From Odontesthes bonariensis (Eukaryota; Chordata; Actinopteri; Atheriniformes; Atherinopsidae), in the NCBI RefSeq assembly GCF_027942865.1, contig NC_134515.1, forward strand, positions 32,181,449 through 32,245,448: a DNA stretch of 64,000 nt, in the 5' to 3' direction. Under the pieces are notes generated by a model, which searched no databases, had not been told where the DNA came from, and was given only the letters and a program-made list of their open reading frames with translations. Position numbers and translations under genes: made by a program. This document shows, piece by piece, positions 12,446 through 23,085 of the stretch (position 1 is its first letter; each line of letters starts with the position of its first letter).

Positions 12446-12625
12446 TTTAAGTATAATGTTTAACATTAATCAAATGAAAAAAAAATAGGAAACATCTACT
12501 GTCAATTTTACGGAAGCCCTAAACGGCCATAGGTACATTTTCTTCCATCCGTTTTCCCTTGATAACGAGATAATTAATTTGAGATCGAGGGTCACTGGCA
12601 TAGGAATGTTAGTAATACTTAAGTC

Positions 12626-13728
12626 CAGGGCTCTCAAGTTTTCAAGTTTGCTTGGAGTGAGATTCGGGCGGGGCAGGGGCCGGGCCGTGTGCGCGGCGGG
12701 GTTTCTTTCGGTTTTTTTTTGGGGGGGGGGCTGGTCCCTTGCAGTATCCCATCGCCATAAACTAGCTACTTAAAGAACAAAGAAATTGTTTTATTTATAC
12801 CAAAATCACAAATCTTCACTTTTACACTAAATTCTGCTATATTTGAAAATAAATTGTTTTAGGTAGGCCTATGCAAAGTCTTAACAAAAAAAAAAAAATG
12901 TATGTCTTGTTGTAAGTGTTTATGGCAGATTTTGATGCTTGATGACTGATATTGGGGGCTCCCATTTAAAGCACAGCCATTTCCCCAGTCATGATGGATG
13001 ACAGAGTTCCATTCAGAAACAAAGTGTTCCTGGTCTTGGTTTTATTGAGCCCCACCATGGAAAAAACCCTCTCTGCATCAGCATTTCAGTGCGGCAGAAC
13101 TAATACCAGTTTGGCAATTGTAGATAGCCTTATTGGGAATCTGCTCATACCAGTCACCTTTGAAAAAAATTAACCATGGAAGCCTAATTACACTCCAACA
13201 TATTTTTCATTTTTCATTAAGTTGCTCATGTCAAAGGGTGTGTACTGAATATTTAGGTCTACTACTCCAACGAACACTTTAATCTTTTAAAGAGAGTAGG
13301 AAAACTATAGTAACTAATAAAAGATTCAAATAAATGAAGATATGACCTGCTGATGATCCTGACGGTTCTCTTCCACCTCCAGCTCGTCTACAACGAGCTT
13401 CAGCTGCAAGCACCCGTGCTTGCAGCTGAAAGCTATTTCAGACCTCACCCGGCAACAAGAAATTCTCTTTTCTGATTGGCTGAGAAATTCTATTTTGTGA
13501 TTTGCCGATGGGTTGCTAAATCAAGACGGCTGTACCAGAGCTATAGTTCTGAGCTGTGCGAGCGCACAGTAACCTGCCATTGACTCTTTTATAGTATAGG
13601 CATTAGAATTTCTGTGCGACGAAGTTGATCATTTCTCAGCGTGAGAAATGGCATGTGTGGCGTGTGAGCGTGTGAACTTGTTGAAATGCGTGTGTCTCAC
13701 GCTCAATGCGTGAGACTTGAGAGCCCTG
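12626..13728. mobile_element. hAT element nested in fold-back arm (1103 bp)
   Basis: The termini are CAGGGCTCTCAAGT and its exact complement. A perfect 8-bp duplication CTTAAGTC flanks it (12618-12625 and 13729-13736). The opposite arm of the fold-back element lacks the insertion, so the fold-back predates it. The interior retains a transposase C-terminal relic on the minus strand. Confidence 0.9.
12961..13125 (-). pseudogene. hAT transposase C-terminal relic
   Basis: Reading the minus strand gives NADAERVFSMVGLNKTKTRN followed by LNGTLSSIM. This is the conserved dimerisation segment of hAT transposases (N...ER.FS......T..R..L). It lies within the 1103-bp hAT and has no remaining catalytic region, so the element is non-autonomous. 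Confidence 0.7.
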
Positions 13729-15114
13729 CTTAAGTCTAACTTTATCAGAAAGGGTCACAGTTGCAGAGCCCACTAATTGGCTTATCGCATGCTGTTGACT
13801 GCAGGTTAAAGTTCACACTCAAGCTGTTCTGCGGTCCTCTTTCTCCAGTTTTACGAATGTAAATTGTACGGCAGCCCAGAACGGACGTGGTACGTATAAA
13901 CTTTTTTCTACTGGTTTTCTCGAGATAACGAGATAATTATGTCGTTATACTGGAGAAAGAGGACCGCAGAACAGCTTGAGAAAACAATCATTGTTTTCTC
14001 GAGATAACGAGTTAATTTACCGATGGTTTTCGAGGCCACTTTTTCTCCCCAGTCCGCCCCTGTTTATATGTGTTTATGTATTTCTGGCAAAGGTGTACCC
14101 ATTTTTTCCCCTTTCATTGAAAACTGAATAAAGTAGCCTATGAATCAAACATGGAATGTGGAGCGTTTGTGTAACAATTCTGCTTGTGAAAATGCACAAA
14201 GCAAATCCTGCTGGTGTGACAAGCGTTTCGTTTTCTTGAGAAAACGATAACGGCCCCTCTCGTGCATCATTCGGTAACCATGGAGACGGCCTGGTCCCCT
14301 CAGCTGGTCACTGATGAAGTTGACTATATTAACAGGATCACTGAGGTGTAAACGCCTATTGAGCTGCAGTTGAGCCAGCCATCTCCGGCTACTTTATTCA
14401 GTTTCCAATGAAAGGGGGGTAAAAATGGGCACACCTTTGCCAGAAATACATAAACACATATAAACAGGGGCGGACTGGGGAGAAAAAGTGGCCTCGAAAA
14501 CCATCGGTAAATTAACTCGTTATCTCGAGAAAACGATTGTTTTCTCAAGCTGTTCTGCGGTCCTCTTTCTCCAGTATAACGACATAATTATCTCGTTATC
14601 TCGAGAAAACCATCAGAAAAAAGTTTATACGTACCACGTCCGTTCTGGGCTTCCGTACAATTTACATTCGTAAAACTGGAGAAAGAGGACCGCAGAACAG
14701 CTTGAGTGTGAACTTTAACCTGCAGTCAACAGCATGCGATAAGCCAATTAGTGGGCTCTGCAACTGTGACCCTTTCTGATAAAGTTTGACTTAAGTATTA
14801 CTAACATTCCTATGCCAGTGACCCTTAACCACTGAGGTCTAAGTATTAATTACCCAGTACATGTCCACCACATTGTAGAAGAGCACTTAAGAACATGAGA
14901 GCATGCTGAGGCAACGAATGAGGTAATTACATTAAAAAATCATTGTTAAAAAGAATATGCACAACCCAGACACCAGTTTGCTCATGAAATTAAATGCAGT
15001 TATTAAGTCTTCAACTGTTTTTGCAAGCATAGAGTTTGCATGAAGTGTAATTGCTGTCATACTAAATATTCAAAAAAAGTAAGCCTGTTTTTTTATTTTT
15101 TATTTTATGTGTAG

Positions 15115-15210
15115 GTTAAGTTTGGAGAGCCAGCGGATCAAGACTCCCAGGAGCTCTTCAGAGTCATCTGTCAGTTCCTCCATGACTTCAAAACAGCCCA
15201 TGCTGAAACT
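15115..15210 (+). CDS. Formin FH2 exon e
   Basis: The acceptor TTATGTGTAG precedes VKFGEPADQDSQELFRVICQ and a final HDFKTAHAET; the donor is ACT|GTATGA. The pattern of FGE, an acidic stretch, then F......F...F..A..E is the C-terminal end of FH2 domains. The exon holds 32 codons in phase 0 and follows exon d across a 10-kb intron filled with mobile elements. The exon that should follow, with the stop, was not identified. Confidence 0.75.
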
Positions 15211-16651
15211 GTATGAGTTGTTCTGAGTAGAACACATTTAGTGGCCAATGAAATTTTTCAAGACTTATTAAACTGCAAAACTGATCTGTAGCCCCCTATT
15301 AGGTGGACGTGACTGTTGAAATTTGCCTACACCTGTAGATTTCTGGAAAAACAGAAAACCTGACAGACAGTGGACTGCTGTTGACGTTACGTCTTCATCA
15401 GTGGTACAACAGTCAAGTACAACAGACCCGAGTTCACCTCTCACGAATGGATAATCTCTACTCTGGAGCAGTGTGCAGCATTCCATTTTATCAAATCTGT
15501 TGCACCAGGGCTCAAGTGTAGAGTACAGTATGGAGTAGCAAAGGTAAAAGCATACCTAATCACAATTTAGAAAGTTATAAGAAATAGTAATAAACAAAAA
15601 ATATGCTTACGGCATGACTTGTACTGCAGTATTAGACACTGAAATGAATCCTAATTGGGTAAAAAATGTTTTTGATTATTTTAGTTTTTTTTTTTCTATT
15701 ACATTATTTGACATTTTTTCCTTGTTGCAGATGTTTTTATAATAGGCAGCTGATGTTAGTCATGTGTGACCTGTAATCTGGATGTGGATTTAAGGTTGGC
15801 TGTGTCAGTGAAAATCAATTATGTGAATAGAAAAGGATCTTTGCCACATTCCTTTGTGTACGAGGTTGGCTTGTTTTGACTCTCCTTTGTGTCATTGTCA
15901 TTACTTTTCAGACAAATCACAAATGCAGAATAGAATATTTCCCCAGTGGTATGAAACACCAATGATGGTGAAGTGTGCTGACAATTCTTACAGCTGTCTG
16001 CTGGCAGAGTGAGAAAGACAGACAACCCTTCAGAGTCCAGTAGTGACGGGGGAACTTTGGGTTTTATAATACTGAATGCTTAGTTGAGCTTTAGCAAGGG
16101 TCATTCCCTCACTTTGTGATGCAGCACCATATCTTACCACTTAAGGCAGTGAGATCTTCCTGATGCTGGTTATCAGTGGTTTATATGCTTTTATGTGCCC
16201 GACATATTAATCAGTTTCCAAAAATTGTCAACCACTGTGACCTACAGTGGTTGACAATTTGTAGCACATTTTCCCCTGTAAGAGAAACCTGTTATTTTGA
16301 TAATTAAATCTTTGAATCTAACTGATGATTTATTAACAGAAAACACTTTTTCATTAAACCATTTAATTAAATATAGTTGCAGGCTTTTTCTTGTATTAAC
16401 ATAGTGTGTTTTCACTGCTTTTTAAATAAAAAAGTAATGTTGTGGTTGGTGTCAAACTTTCTGTAAAAACTCAGGTGGTGCCATTGGATATATATTGTTG
16501 GGAATAGTCCTTCTAATGACAATGAAATTAAATATTCTCTACCTAAACAATGTGCTGTGCAACCAGATTGATGAATTATATCACCCTATATATAATCCTT
16601 TTGTCACGATCACGCTTGGCTGTGTTGTTGTTGCTTTGGTTTCTGAGTCAT
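15211..16651. other. No gene seen; one perfect hairpin
   Basis: AT-rich sequence with no recognisable exon or transposon ends. The only structured part is a 17-bp-arm hairpin at 16222-16260. Confidence 0.4.
16222..16260. repeat. Perfect hairpin, 17-bp arms
   Basis: AAATTGTCAACCACTGT is followed by a 5-base loop and its exact reverse complement. There is no U-tract or neighbouring gene to suggest a terminator. Confidence 0.85.
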
Positions 16652-17725
16652 AGGCTACGTTCAGACAGCACACTGAAGTGACCCAAATCCGATTTTTTTT
16701 GGCCCTATGCGACCTGTATCTGATCTTTTCATGACAGTCTGAACAGCACAGATCGGATTTTTTCAAATCCGATCCAGGCCACTTGGATATGTGGTCCTAA
16801 TTCCGATACGTATCTGATCTTTTGCCATGCGACTGCAGTCTGAACGGCCAGGGCGCATTTATCCGACCTACGCGTCTGAAAAGCCGCTCACATCAGTCCC
16901 ACCACTCCTGGCTACGACGACGCACCCAAACGTGTCTTTGGATAGACGATGCCACTGCCCCACTAAAGGCCAGGGCCAAAAGCCTAGCTCTTTTTCTTTT
17001 TAATATCCTCTTTAAAATTATGCCGTGATTAATGTGCTGGCTCCGGCTGGACAACAACTTTAAAATCGCTTGTAGATGGCCAAGTCCTGCACCCAGCCAG
17101 AGCAGAAAGTCTCGTAAGATTCTAAAGATTTGTGACTTTTAAACTCCTGCATACAGTAGTAACTTAAACCAAAGACAAGATAATTTACTATAATGTCCAT
17201 ATATGTGCACGGAGGTAACTGGTCCAGGTCTCTGTGCCATTCTGCTGCAGTGAGCTCGTAAGGATCAATATTTTGGATGCTCGAGAGCTTCTCCAAATAC
17301 CGGTGCTTTGTGCTTGTAATAAGCTTGTCCCTGTAAGGTCCCTTTTCTTTCGCCTTATCTTTCTGCATTGCTTTGCTTTCTTTTTTTTTTTATTGTATTC
17401 GTCTCTGTCCTGCCGAAATGATAAATGCGGGAAATTTAAAGATATCTGGAATATATTGGCGCACCTCCGTTAAGTTCTGATGGTGTTGCCCCTGGCAACC
17501 AATAGTGTCTCCTGCCAACATGGCCGACCGGCTCGCGTGACTCCTCATTCTCAATATGCATTCCTACTCTTACCATCCATGTTTACTTCCGCGAACACTG
17601 GGCACGCTCATGACGTATGACGTCATCGTACGCTCTTCTGCGCATGCGGGATAGTATGGGGCGGTAAGCCGTTCACACAGCAGACCACATACAGGTCACA
17701 TTTAATTGCAATGTGAACGACCTCA
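16652..17725. mobile_element. Interspersed DNA element with imperfect TIRs
   Basis: The left end GGCTACGTTCAGACAG with TGACCCAAATCCGATTTT resembles the inverted right end (GTCGTTCACATTGCAA, TGTGACCTGTAT). This is the style of a widespread fish DNA repeat with GTTCA-CACTGCA and AAATCCGAT motifs. Target duplications could not be fixed. The interior holds a minus-strand frame at 17060-17368. Confidence 0.5.
17060..17368 (-). pseudogene. TE-associated ORF fragment with SGWV-like motif
   Basis: The frame has a basic start, then DPYEL....WHRDLDQLPP, an NYLVFG hydrophobic patch and KSLESYETFCSGWVQD. A D-P-Y...W......P....DI..YLV....Y......K..KSL..Y..F.SGWV pattern recurs at the N-terminus of multi-copy fish ORFs that carry nuclease (YqaJ-like) or SWIM-type domains. 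Only about 100 residues are present, so this is probably an isolated first exon or relic. Assignment is from memory of the pattern. Confidence 0.45.
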
Positions 17726-18304
17726 CAAAAAAAGGGTTGAGGAGGTTTCCTGGTAGCCTTGGGTGGAGTCTGGATTGCTCACACCTGCTCCTCATCTGCC
17801 TTGATCAAGACACCGTTATAGGAGCTACAGGAGCAACTTGTCTTCGCCAGATTGTCTCACTTCCCAAGTGGTAATTCGGCCAACTCTCATTTGCACAGCG
17901 AGTTTATTTCCAGCTCTTACCTTGCCTTTGTCTCCCTTAGAACTACTCTCGTCGTTCTCTTTCCGTACCCTAGTTTCTTCATGCCAGGATCGGCACTGCT
18001 GTTGGAGTACTAACGCCTGCATGCTTCACTTACCTGCCTTCTTGCCCTGCCTCAGAGCCACTGGTTGGATGGGTCGCAGGAATGGGAGTCTTTCATTAAT
18101 AATGTTATTACTGTTATCAATAATTGCTCTGCTTAGACTCATGGGAGAGGTGCTTGTTTCCTGCCGTTTTCATAACGATAGCGGCGCGTCAGAGAAATTT
18201 ATATTATAAATTATTTTTCAGCGTGAGAAATACAACGTGTGGACAACTCACTGATGCTAAGATCGGTCCAGCGTTTGACCACGTACACACATTTGTCCAT
18301 GCAG
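17726..18304. other. Unassigned, possible 5' region of gene 2
   Basis: No clear element or gene is seen. Several frames open by chance on both strands. The sequence before 18305 could hold 5' untranslated sequence or an intron end for the exon at 18323. Confidence 0.3.
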
Positions 18305-18322
18305 TTCAAATTCCTTCTTCAG

Positions 18323-18357
18323 TACACAGAGCATGCTGGAAAACCAACCAGATGACG
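18323..18357 (+). CDS. Unrecognised basic protein, exon 1 (ATG at 18333)
   Basis: A pyrimidine-rich TTCCTTCTTCAG precedes this exon and GACG|GTAAGC follows. From the ATG at 18333, the first after an in-frame TGA at 18276, it encodes MLENQPDD plus one base. That base completes the split codon of the exon at 31121. The five exons 18333-18357, 31121-31268, 31849-31890, 60881-61040 and 61431-61592 sum to 537 nt, 178 residues plus stop, with every junction in phase. An upstream in-frame extension is also open, so this could be an internal exon, possibly of the formin gene. The 5' border is uncertain. Confidence 0.5.
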
Positions 18358-19188
18358 GTAAGCATTATTTGCTTAAGCAGTTCTGTTGTATAACTGTTCA
18401 GGGAAAACCAAGTGTAAGACATAAAAGAAAACTAATTTCCCATTACAATCCTCCCTTTTGTCATTTTGACAACTAAACTACTGAATTATTTTTTGCAGAA
18501 TAATAAGTGAGGGGGCAAAACATCAGCAATGTAAATTTACTAAGATTCAATAAATCAATATTCAGTACATTGGTTGTACATAGAACAAGTAGGAACTGTT
18601 ATTAAACACTTTTGTCCTGAGTTATCATCACTATCACAACTCTCAGAATACAGGGGAATCCAGTCTGGAAGAGGGTACAAATCAGGTTGGTCTTGATGTT
18701 CCATTGTCACCAATGTAACTGTGGTTCTTTTAACACATACTTAAACAAACGGCCGTAATCAGAATGAACAGAATTACAATTAAGATTATACCTCCTACTA
18801 TCCAAACTAGCCCTGTGATGAGGGAAGATCTCCATAATCCTGTCATTGCCTGCATGCCTCCGAATGGATGGAACGAACCACCCGGTGAGTTGACCTTTTC
18901 TTTAAAATTAACATTAGTATTGTTTTAAGGACATTGAACAGAGTGCCCAATGGAACCCTGTCTGTAGCAGCAGGATGGACCAGCGAAAACAGCCAAAATG
19001 GATAGAAATGAGCTATTGTTGTGAAAATGGTCTCCTCATTTCTTATTCTTGATAAACAAGCTGGAACTGGGACTCAAGGTCTTAAATAGTGAACTGTTCC
19101 TTTAACTACACACATATTAGCGCATTAAAAAAAATAACGCATTTTAATCGCACACTATAATTTTTATTTATTTATTTTTTTAATACAG
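18358..19188. other. Intron of gene 2; possible outer hAT flank
   Basis: No exon is seen. Near 19110-19160 the sequence has GCGCATT and AACGCATTTTAATCGC motifs, which often sit next to BED-finger hAT transposases. Element ends were not found. Confidence 0.35.
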
Positions 19189-19260
19189 ACGGATGGAAGC
19201 GTCGACAAGAGCGTGGTTGTGTGCAGATTATGCAACAAGGAATTCGCGTATCACCGCAGC

Positions 19261-20131
19261 CGCTGCTTAATTTGAGCCGGAACACGCCGGAACATGTTCC
19301 GGCACCTCTGAAATTGGATCCGGAACCTTTTTTATTGGATCCACCACCTCCCGCTATGAAAAATAAATCGCCAAAATGAAAAAAAAAAACGACTGTTTGT
19401 GCGGTGTTCAATGTTGTTATATGTCTAGTTAGTCTTTATTCCCCATTGAAGTTCCTCAAAAATCTTGTGTTTGCCTTTTTGATGTGTTTCAATTTTCAGG
19501 GTAAGAGCGGGGGGAGGGGGGAGGGGGGAGACGAGAGGTGTGACACATACGCTTGCGCTGGTTGAATAACAGTTAGCTTCGTGTCTACGATGTCAAAAAG
19601 ACAACAAACTTTACTTAACTTTTTCAAAGTCAGTGGCCAGTCTGGTCCAAAACGATCAAAAATAGTTTCCGAAAATCATGAGTGTGAAGACCACGGTGGA
19701 GAGAGCAGTAGTATGCAGCCTGCCATTGATGCTGCTAATGCACCTGTCGTTAGAGGGGATAGTGACTCACACGGGGAAGGAGATGAAGAGGACGAGACGG
19801 ATGATGGGCACTTGGAATCTGCGACAAATAGTGATGGCGATGAAGCAGGTATTGTCAGGGACACTCGCGATGGGCAAATCTGGACGGACGCCCAGTTTAC
19901 ACAGAAAAAAAAAGTTATCCATGGCTGAGGAATATATTTTTCCATGCTGTGTTTGATTATTGGGTGGTCTATGGTTTAATTTGTCTGCAAATCTATATTG
20001 AAATCTTAACTTCGTAGAAATCGTAATTCCCACAAGGCAGTGTGTTTTTTTTGTTCCCTTACCTATAACACCCATACTGAGCCGCCGGATTCACCCCCCC
20101 TCTGCGTTCCGGCACCTCCCACTTTACACTG
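19261..20131. mobile_element. hAT-like element inserted in BED-finger exon (871 bp)
   Basis: CCGCAGC is duplicated on both sides (19254-19260 and 20132-20138; the eighth base differs). The right end, inverted, begins CAGTGTAAAGTGGGAG, a typical hAT terminus; both ends share GCCGGAAC blocks. Removing the insert restores a readable BED finger. The interior carries an N-terminal transposase-like frame at 19581-19928. Confidence 0.75.
19581..19928 (+). CDS. hAT transposase N-terminal fragment (115 aa)
   Basis: The frame begins MSTMSKRQQTLLNFFK, closely matching the MSKR(Q/K)QT...FF opening of many vertebrate hAT transposases and ZMYM-like relatives. It continues with a long acidic, low-complexity stretch (DEEDETDD) and stops without any zinc finger or catalytic region. 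It is probably what is left of a first exon in a non-autonomous hAT. Whether it is expressed is unknown. Confidence 0.55.
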   Translation: MSTMSKRQQTLLNFFKVSGQSGPKRSKIVSENHECEDHGGESSSMQPAIDAANAPVVRGDSDSHGEGDEEDETDDGHLESATNSDGDEAGIVRDTRDGQIWTDAQFTQKKKVIHG

Positions 20132-20435
20132 CCGCAGCGTATCAAGCCTCAAATATCACCTCAACACTTAACATGCGGTGATTTTCGAGCCAACGTATCG
20201 CTGTTCACCACAGACCACACGGTGAGTTTCATGTCTCTGCAAACGAAAGTTTAATGCCGTTTTATGATTGTTTGCTTGAGTGGTCATTGACTCAATGCAA
20301 AGGTGGGGGGGCTGCAGCAGTGGATACCTAAATGCTCCGTTTAGCACCAAATGTCCAAATTGTGATCAGAACATCTCTAACTCATCCCAGAATACCCCCA
20401 AACAGGGCTTAATGTGCAAAATGGCGAACTAACAC

Positions 20436-20545
20436 TTTAATGACAGAGCTCCATCATATCTTAAAGATCTCATTATAAGATATTTTCCTAACAGAGCACT
20501 TTGTTCCCAAACTGCAGGTTTACTTGAGGTTCCCAGAGTTTCTAA
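20436..20545 (+). pseudogene. LINE (Rex1/L2-like) RT C-terminal scrap
   Basis: The plus strand reads DRAPSYLKDLIIRYFPNRAL and then TAGLLEVPRVSK, the stretch just after the reverse transcriptase in Rex1/L2-like LINEs. It abuts the 3' tail of the minus-strand LINE at 20546. Confidence 0.6.
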
Positions 20546-23077
20546 AAGTAATAATCAAAATAATAATAATATATTTTATTTATAAAGCACTTTACATCAA
20601 TTTAATGACCTCAGAGTGCTACATTTTAAAACTAGCATTTAAAAAAAACAGTAAAATAAATTTAAGATTTTTCAGGCAAACTAAAGGCTTTTCTAAAAAG
20701 GTGATTTTTCAGGCCTTTTTAAAAAGAATCCACAGTCTGTGGTGCCCTTAGATGGTCAGGGAGAGCATTCCACAGACTGGGTGCAGCTGAGCTGAAGGCC
20801 CGGTTGCCCATAGTCCTGAGCCTTGTCCTTTGGAGCTTGAGGAGATTGGCCTGTCCAGAGCGGAGATGACGTGAAGAGGAATGGGGGGCGATGAGTTCTT
20901 TGATGTAGGGGGGGGGGGGCAGTGCCATTCGATCCTGTACTGGACAGGAAGCCAATGGAGGGATTTGAGGATGGGTGTGATGTGGTGGTACTTCCGCACC
21001 CCCATCAGGATCCTGGCAGCACAGTTCTGAATATACTGCAGGTGCTGGATGTTCTTGCTGGGGATCCTGATGAGAAGTGCGTTGCAGTAGTCCAGCCTGG
21101 AGGAGACAAAGGCGTGGACAAGTTTTTCGGAATCAGGGAGAGTGAGTATGGGGCGGAGTTTGGCAATGTTTCTGAAGTGGAAGAAGGAGGTTTTGCAGAG
21201 TTGTTTGATGTGAGCCTCAAAGGTCAGGTGAGGGTCCATCCTAACACCGAGATTAGTGATTGAGGGTGAAAGGTGGATGTCGTGGCCGTAGAAGGTGATG
21301 CTGGTGATAGTGGATGACCGGATCTGGTGCGGAGTGCCAACAAGAATGGCTTCTGTTTTCGAGCTGTTTAGTTGCAGGAAGTTTGCCGTAATCCAAGCCA
21401 TTATCTCCTCCAGGCAGGTGGAAACTGTGGATAGGGATGCAGAGAGGGTTGGGTTTGTTTTAATGTAGAGTTGGGAGTAATGAGCGTATCAGTGGAAAGA
21501 TATTCTATGCCGGCTGATGACAAGACCAAGGGGGAGCATGAAGAGGGTGGGGCCAAGGACAGAGCCTTGAGGGACACCACAGGTAACGGAGTGCATGTCT
21601 GATTTTGCACCTCCCAGGGATACATATTCTGTTCTTTCAGTGAGATATGATGTGAACCAAGCCAGGGTAGTGTCAGAAAGTCCGATGGAGGAGTGGAGGC
21701 AGTGTAGAAGGATATGGTGGTCGATGGTGTCGAAAACTGCAGTGAGGTCAAGATGGATGAGAAGTGATGGAGAGCCAGCGTCAGCATCAGTAGCAGGTCA
21801 TTGGTAACCCTGACCAGAGCGGTTTCCGTACTGTGGCCAGAGCGGAAACCAGACTGGAACCTCTCATACAAGCTGTTAGTGGTAAGGTGGTTGTGAAGTT
21901 GAGCAGAAACTACCTTTTCCAACACCTTGGATAGGAAAGGTAGGTTGGAGATGGGGCAGTAGTTGACAGGTGTTTCTGGGTCCAGGCTGGGCTTTTTGAG
22001 TAGTGGCTTGATGACAGCAGTTTTCAGGGACGTGGGAACATGGCCGGACCGGAGGGACTGTTGATGATTTTGGTGATCATGGGACTTATTGCTGAGGAGT
22101 GACTTTAATAAGGACTGAGGGAAGTGGGTCTAGGGCACAGGTGGAGGGATTCATCTTCCTCAGAATGACTTCGATGTCATGCTGTGTGGTGTCAGTGAAA
22201 CAGCAGAGGAGTTGAGGACTGAGGGTCTGAGGGAGCAGAGAGAGCGAGGGGGCTGGAAGGAGGGGAGGGTGGGGAGGCGGGGGTGCTAGAGAGAACGGAG
22301 CGGATGTTGTCTACTTTAGACTTAAAAAAGGAGATGAAGCTGTTGCACCGCTCCTGCGTGCTATCTGCGTGTATGGGGGTCTGAGGTTTGAGGAGGTGAT
22401 TTAAGGCTGAGAAAAGTTGCTTGGAATTACCAGGGCTATTGTTGATTATATGGGAGTAGAACCGGGACCGTGTGTCACTAAGGGACTTGCTGTAGGCCTT
22501 CTGGTGTTCCCGGTAGGCCAGCTTGTGAGCTGCAAGTCCGGAGTCCTGGAAACGCCGTTCAAGGACACGCCCCGTTCTTTTTAACAAGCGTAGCTCACAG
22601 TGGAGGGTTGGCAGTGGAGAAATGTTGGAGGTCAGTAGTCAGGGTAATTGGGTTGATGTTTTTAAAGTTCCTGAAACTGATTTGTCATCTGGGCTTATTG
22701 AGGGGGGACGGGGTGGGTAGCTCCATTGAGATGGCTTTGTGGTCGGACACGCCCAGATCGTGCACCGAGAGATTGGTGATGGAGGTGGAGCTGGTAATCA
22801 GCAAATCAAGGGTGTGGCCTCTTAGTGTGTTGGGACATTGATGTGTTGGGTGAGGTTGAGACTGTCAATGAGATTGAGGAGTTCAGCTAAAGAGTAGGAA
22901 GAGGGGTTGTTAACATGAATATTAAAATCACCAAGTATGATGATTTTCCCTGGGGTTGTGCAGAGTGTGGTAAGGAGGTCATGTATTTCAGGGATGAAGA
23001 CTGGGTTGGGTTTGGGGGGGCGGTATATCAGGAGAACTCACGCTCGATGACTACAACTAAAGCCGTGCAATCAGTTG
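20546..23077 (-). mobile_element. L2-type LINE, degenerate
   Basis: The element runs right to left, with an AATAATAAT...TTTATAAAGCACTTTACAT 3' tail at 20546-20610. The coding part is broken into several frames. An endonuclease piece with GDFNIHVNNP lies at about 22880-22990. A linker follows at 22192-22587. Reverse-transcriptase start motifs ([18 protein letters not shown]) lie near 21830, and the C-terminal DYCNALL...HWLPV region is at 20748-21401. Frameshifts and a missing catalytic block show it is dead. The 5' end is lost near 23045-23077, next to the hAT at 23086. Confidence 0.8.
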
Positions 23078-23085
23078 TTGCCTCA

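Larger units (their letters stand above)
12588..14825. repeat. Large fold-back (palindromic) element
   Basis: The segment 14388-14825 is the near-exact reverse complement of 12588-12625 plus 13729-14136, giving arms of about 440 bases around a loop of about 250 bases. The left arm is split by the hAT at 12626-13728. Each arm carries internal repeats of ATAACGAGATAATTA and of CTGTTCTGCGGTCCTCTTTC in opposite directions, so smaller hairpins nest in the large one. A diverged relative of the arm lies just outside at about 12500-12575. No transposase is visible; the loop has only a 23-codon frame. Confidence 0.85.
19189..20221 (+). pseudogene. hAT transposase BED zinc-finger exon, interrupted
   Basis: After the acceptor TTTTTTAATACAG the exon reads TDGSVDKSVVVCRLCNKEFA and then YHRS, the first half of a BED zinc finger (C..C...F..H). 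The second half, SSLKYHLN, resumes at 20139 after an 871-base insertion and ends at CACG|GTGAGT. BED fingers are the DNA-binding heads of hAT transposases and ZBED genes. A stop codon directly after the second half shows further decay. The catalytic domain was not found downstream. Confidence 0.7.

Noticed and set aside
14280..14351. 23-codon ORF in the loop of the fold-back element
   Set aside because: Too short, no family resemblance, no splice context.
18222..18254. Possible last formin exon (REKYNVWTTH then stop) after TTATTTTTCAG
   Set aside because: It would follow exon e in phase, but the sequence TCAGCGTGAGAAAT also occurs inside the hAT at 12626-13728, and a separate exon of gene 2 begins only about 70 bases downstream. 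Not reliable without RNA evidence.
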